Shown piece after piece: positions 15,901 through 17,465 of a DNA stretch of 17,465 nt. The stretch spans positions 1 through 17,465 of the forward strand of contig SFMP01000038.1 of assembly GCA_004554395.1 (NCBI GenBank), written 5' to 3'. The stretch is from Myxococcales bacterium. GTDB taxonomy: Bacteria > Myxococcota_A > Bradymonadia > UBA4248. Position numbers and translations under genes: made by a program. The notes below the pieces were generated by a model. It made no database searches and was not told the origin of the DNA. It was given only the letters and a program-made list of their open reading frames with translations. The first letter of the stretch is position 1. Each line of letters opens with the position of its first letter.

Positions 15901-16721
15901 TCGAGATGGGCGCCAAAGGTGCTCTCGTCAACGGTTTGCGCTACGCCGAAAAGGCGCTCGAAATCCAGCGCACGATAGGAAATCTCGTCAAGATCGCCGA
16001 GATTCAGACGCTTTGCGCACGCATATTTATGATGCGTGGCGAACCCGAGCGAGCTCGCACTGCCGCTTCGGAGGCATATTATGGGCTCGTCGTGAGCCAT
16101 TGTTGGTATAAGACGCCGCCCGTTCTCATCGTCATGGCAGAAAGTGCCGCCGCTTTGAGCGAAGGTTTGCCGCTTGATTTCGTCGAGCGCGGGCTCGAAA
16201 TCGCCGCCAAAACGGGGCAAATCACCGATCTCTTCTATTTGTTGTCGATGCGCATTCGCCTGCTCATGACGACGTTAGAGCGATCGCAAGTCCGCGCCGA
16301 TATGGATAGGATCGCTTCGATAGTCGCCGATCACCCGAGCGAGCGATGGAGAACCGAGTACTTCTATTTGTTGTCGAAATTCGATTTTGCTCGCAAAAAT
16401 TATAAAAAGACGACGCGATCGTTGCGGCTCTTCTTCGATTCGGCACAGCGATTGGGCAATGCGTTTATGCTCAGTTGCGGTTACGATTTGAGTGCGATGC
16501 TCAATCTCGACGTCTTGCGGCGCGAACTCGGCATCGTCTCGAAAGAAAAGACCGAAAAACTCCACAATTCGGCGACGGCATTATTCGAATCGGTCGGCGC
16601 TTGGCATTATGCCGCCGAATCGCTACGCCATTACGCCAATTATCTCGACTACTTCAAACGTCCTGCCGACGCCAAAAATGCTCGCATTCGCGCCGATAAG
16701 GTCGATCCCTATTGTCAGTGA
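12912..16721 (+). CDS. STAND/AAA-like TPR protein with degenerate ATPase motifs
   Basis: The 1269-residue protein starts at TTG 12912 with AAGGG 9 bases upstream; there is no ATG near. Residues 1-160 are charged and disordered (Lys/Glu/Ser/Asp, with NEKSKGDEKS-like repeats). Residues 164-181 and 192-209 repeat a motif of the form FEGTNEV(F/Y)(I/V)xSxAFDxxR. From about 415 to 700 the sequence follows the layout of AAA_16/STAND ATPases: AVVLSNDCSMTQWRVMRQFL stands where the P-loop strand and helix should be but lacks GxxGxGK(S/T), and VVVVLTPQARG (554-564) stands where Walker B should be but lacks the acidic pair. SNVLVVFVGANVDW and a following winged-helix-like region fit the rest. Residues about 905-1230 are TPRs (for example LGEYADAQRYLLKAVEL). 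Relatives in Myxococcota often carry an N-terminal kinase, absent here. It is probably a non-hydrolysing scaffold, which is inference. It is followed 8 bases later by the J-domain gene. Confidence 0.85.
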   Translation: MNDDVTNSNPNDKARSNDTIQKVAPPPVPKSTKQRNDKDSDTSPKNGNEHGAKFVEKFGKKFETPAKKSKNLKDSSDPKEDKTESKRTESKRDKSAQSPEETTKTDANALAKDDDGAATCGEEKSKSDDEKAKGDEKSKANEKSKGDEKSSAQEKSANARRSHFEGTNEVFIQSRAFDDFRNAIDPPVVHAFEGTNEVYVRSSAFDALRDDAAALNASGSSDSNEIRAILGNSQESSSKIRFQSVKVKPPVLQHKPQTSDANIIGIMGSGVLPSVDIDKSFEVPVLDDGMLDQTHEIETDPDTDAVRVPKKGDSLAVYASRMNSELNALQVELHTVSGVPGLPPRSEVEENACVHPENVVDAAMIRASNARYAIDHVIDARLIDIFGSELDQKDTSHATTIDALMTHLIDTQDALFPKAVVLSNDCSMTQWRVMRQFLNRCVESVPNFSCYAPAWSVSDAQIDLVTSLVGSRLGCLPDDPDELKSETLIHHANTVFAQSDFQWGIDILFVRYGLGNLVSKNRSNEIDQLVARSACDMRELFLNIVARDAEQGPVVVVLTPQARGCENAWRDVFSWLRKLATSNVLVVFVGANVDWANESFEAVGMASPDAAPSNALDSSDNSAVHSAINSPECREKNEEKLLSIETVDIAPLSPSDVRNLIEHVVGQRYLTPACIQKIAEKSRGRFDILRMLLIMFKNLGFLSKKDAGDSSSIVAYLDQIEANHGAIEQAYVASFDEETYNFLAWASMLGNVFYIQDLIQIMDLEPLPDEPIWSHPLRTTWCEEIAKKCCRDGILVEVSVDEQRGTRYCIVGSSSFRRQVSKQQPEFARQIHGCYAQVLVNTASGISCAPACAAIHFEEANMLLQAVQIRLACAQRFCNRFENLTALEEIGFCLAHVGPENGSIYADVLALYAELSCRIGEFSVAREACMQRLAYEKFIHNCTGAVGAMIAFGDILRTLGEYADAQRYLLKAVELSEEIEDKALISDAYYALGALAFEMGAKGALVNGLRYAEKALEIQRTIGNLVKIAEIQTLCARIFMMRGEPERARTAASEAYYGLVVSHCWYKTPPVLIVMAESAAALSEGLPLDFVERGLEIAAKTGQITDLFYLLSMRIRLLMTTLERSQVRADMDRIASIVADHPSERWRTEYFYLLSKFDFARKNYKKTTRSLRLFFDSAQRLGNAFMLSCGYDLSAMLNLDVLRRELGIVSKEKTEKLHNSATALFESVGAWHYAAESLRHYANYLDYFKRPADAKNARIRADKVDPYCQ
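13401..13538 (+). repeat. Duplicated 18-residue motif
   Basis: The copies at 13401-13454 and 13485-13538 encode FEGTNEVFIQSRAFDDFR and FEGTNEVYVRSSAFDALR. They are 28 residues apart within otherwise low-complexity sequence. The codons differ between the copies while the residues are kept, which points to selection on the peptide rather than a recent DNA duplication. Confidence 0.8.
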
Positions 16722-16729
16722 GGCATGGA

Positions 16730-17272
16730 ATGTCTGAAAAATTCGATAAAGCTGCGCTTTTTGAGTGGCTTCAAACGAGCGCAGGAAAGCTCCAACGCGG
16801 TCTCGAAAAAGGCGTGCGAAAAGGTCAAGTCATTTCCGACACGATACAAGCAAAGATCGATGCCAACCCCAAAGCTCGCGCGGCGCGCGATTTCATCATC
16901 GATAAAGGTGAAAAGTTCTGCGATGTTCGCATCGGGCATACGCGCATCGGCGATTTGCCCCATGCCGCGCAAAAGTTGACCGAACGCCAGCTGTTCAAAT
17001 TGCTCGACAAAATGCGCACGATAGATCCCGGATTTAACTGGGAAGCCTATTTGCCCAATCCCGCCGATATGCCCATTTTCGAGGCATTTAATTGCCTTGG
17101 CGTGCCATACGGAGCGCCTTGGGACGACGTCAAAAAGGCTTATCGAAAGCTCATGCGACAATGGCACCCCGATAAACACGGCGAGTCGCCCGAAGCCGAA
17201 CAACGCGCCACCCAAAAGACGCAGGAGATTACGGCCGCCTACGAACTCATCGCGCAGCATTACGGTAAATAG
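16730..17272 (+). CDS. Protein with C-terminal J-domain (DnaJ-like co-chaperone)
   Basis: The 180-residue protein starts at ATG 16730 with GAGG 6 bases upstream, 8 bases after the preceding stop, so it is probably co-transcribed with the STAND-like gene. A TTG at 16712 is in frame but overlaps that gene and is unnecessary. The J-domain occupies about residues 116-178 (FEAFNCLGVPYGAPWDDVKK, then AYRKLMRQWHPDKHGESPEA) with the essential HPD at 146-148; it stimulates DnaK-type ATPases. The N-terminal 110 residues are charged and helical (LQTSAGKLQRGLEKGVRKG) and do not match any domain I recognise; no Gly/Phe region, zinc finger or membrane segment is present. It is thus a specialised J-protein rather than DnaJ itself. 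Its last 12 codons and the hairpin after them are repeated downstream. Confidence 0.9.
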   Translation: MSEKFDKAALFEWLQTSAGKLQRGLEKGVRKGQVISDTIQAKIDANPKARAARDFIIDKGEKFCDVRIGHTRIGDLPHAAQKLTERQLFKLLDKMRTIDPGFNWEAYLPNPADMPIFEAFNCLGVPYGAPWDDVKKAYRKLMRQWHPDKHGESPEAEQRATQKTQEITAAYELIAQHYGK

Positions 17273-17465
17273 TCGTACATCCCCCCTTTCGGGGGGATGT
17301 AGATATTTAGCCGCCTACGAAATCATTGTGTAGCACTACGGTAAATAGTGTTACGTTCCCACCTTCGGGGGAAATGTAGATATTTAGCCGCCTACGAACT
17401 CATCGCGCAGCATTACGGTAAATAGTCGTACATCCCCCCTTTCGGGGGGATGTAGATATTTAGCC
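17234..17465 (+). repeat. Tandem repeat of the J-domain gene's 3' end plus hairpin (76/77-bp unit)
   Basis: Units begin at 17234, 17310, 17387 and 17463 (the last cut by the window end). Each covers the final 12 codons AAYELIAQHYGK, the stop and the hairpin. The first and third copies are identical over 79 bases including the start of the next unit. The middle copy is diverged (five changes in the coding part, most C-to-T, plus a changed hairpin and one extra base) and its reading frame stops early after AAYEIIV. Only the first copy is attached to a complete gene. Confidence 0.9.
17276..17301 (+). other. 11-bp GC-rich hairpin after the J-domain gene
   Basis: TACATCCCCCC pairs with GGGGGGATGTA around the loop TTTC, 4 bases after the stop codon. 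GATATTTA follows instead of a T-tract, so it is not a standard intrinsic terminator, although it may protect the 3' end or act with a factor. Identical and altered copies follow at 17429-17454 and about 17352-17377. Confidence 0.7.

Noticed and set aside
17234..17465. CRISPR array.
   Set aside because: The 76/77-bp units are contiguous with no spacers, and they derive from a coding 3' end.
1..17465. tRNA or rRNA genes, insertion sequences and transposase genes.
   Set aside because: I saw no cloverleaf-like sequence, rRNA signature, transposase motif or terminal inverted repeats with target duplications; this was by eye only, so a tRNA search would be more reliable.

Overview
The window looks like a piece of a Myxococcota-type (former deltaproteobacterial) genome, possibly a metagenomic contig. 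The evidence is a large secreted FG-GAP/Ig-like protein ending in a MYXO-CTERM-like tail, Cys-rich SDADC repeats, very large TPR proteins, a PP2C phosphatase beside an AAA/STAND-like TPR protein, and strong use of NCG/CGN codons. The taxonomic call is inference. The window starts inside a gene and ends inside a tandem repeat, which fits contig ends.

Layout. 1-2835 (+): 3' part of a cell-surface protein with FG-GAP repeats, a Cys-rich repeat block, four Ig-like modules and a sorting tail. It is followed by two near-identical intrinsic terminators. 2923-3172: intergenic repeats, including a 75-bp tandem duplication. 3173-7996 (-): a 1607-residue TPR protein convergent with the first gene. 7997-8619: divergent intergenic region with two long hairpins, an AT-rich block and three copies of an operator-like motif. 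8620-11064 (+): a TRAP transporter membrane protein in which a DctQ-like and a DctM-like part are joined by a Ser/Glu/Lys/Val decapeptide-repeat linker. 11065-11440: terminator and a second cluster of the intergenic repeat family, in the opposite orientation to the first. 11505-11915 (+): a small lasso-peptide-B2-like (transglutaminase-fold) protein with no other lasso genes nearby. 12051-12827 (+): PP2C Ser/Thr phosphatase. 12912-16721 (+): a 1269-residue protein with a charged disordered N-terminus, a duplicated short linear motif, an AAA/STAND-like domain whose nucleotide-binding motifs look lost, and C-terminal TPRs. 16730-17272 (+): a protein with a C-terminal J-domain. 17234-17465: the 3' end of the J-domain gene plus its hairpin is tandemly repeated at least three times.

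Working together. The phosphatase, pseudo-ATPase/TPR protein and J-domain protein are adjacent and co-oriented, and the last two are separated by only 8 bp. A phospho-signalling or chaperone-linked scaffold module is a reasonable inference but is not shown by the sequence. The TRAP permease has no DctP-type solute-binding gene in the window. The most unusual items are the duplicated gene 3' end, the degenerate ATPase with its repeated motif, the orphan B2-like protein and the repeated 16-bp motif upstream of the TRAP gene.
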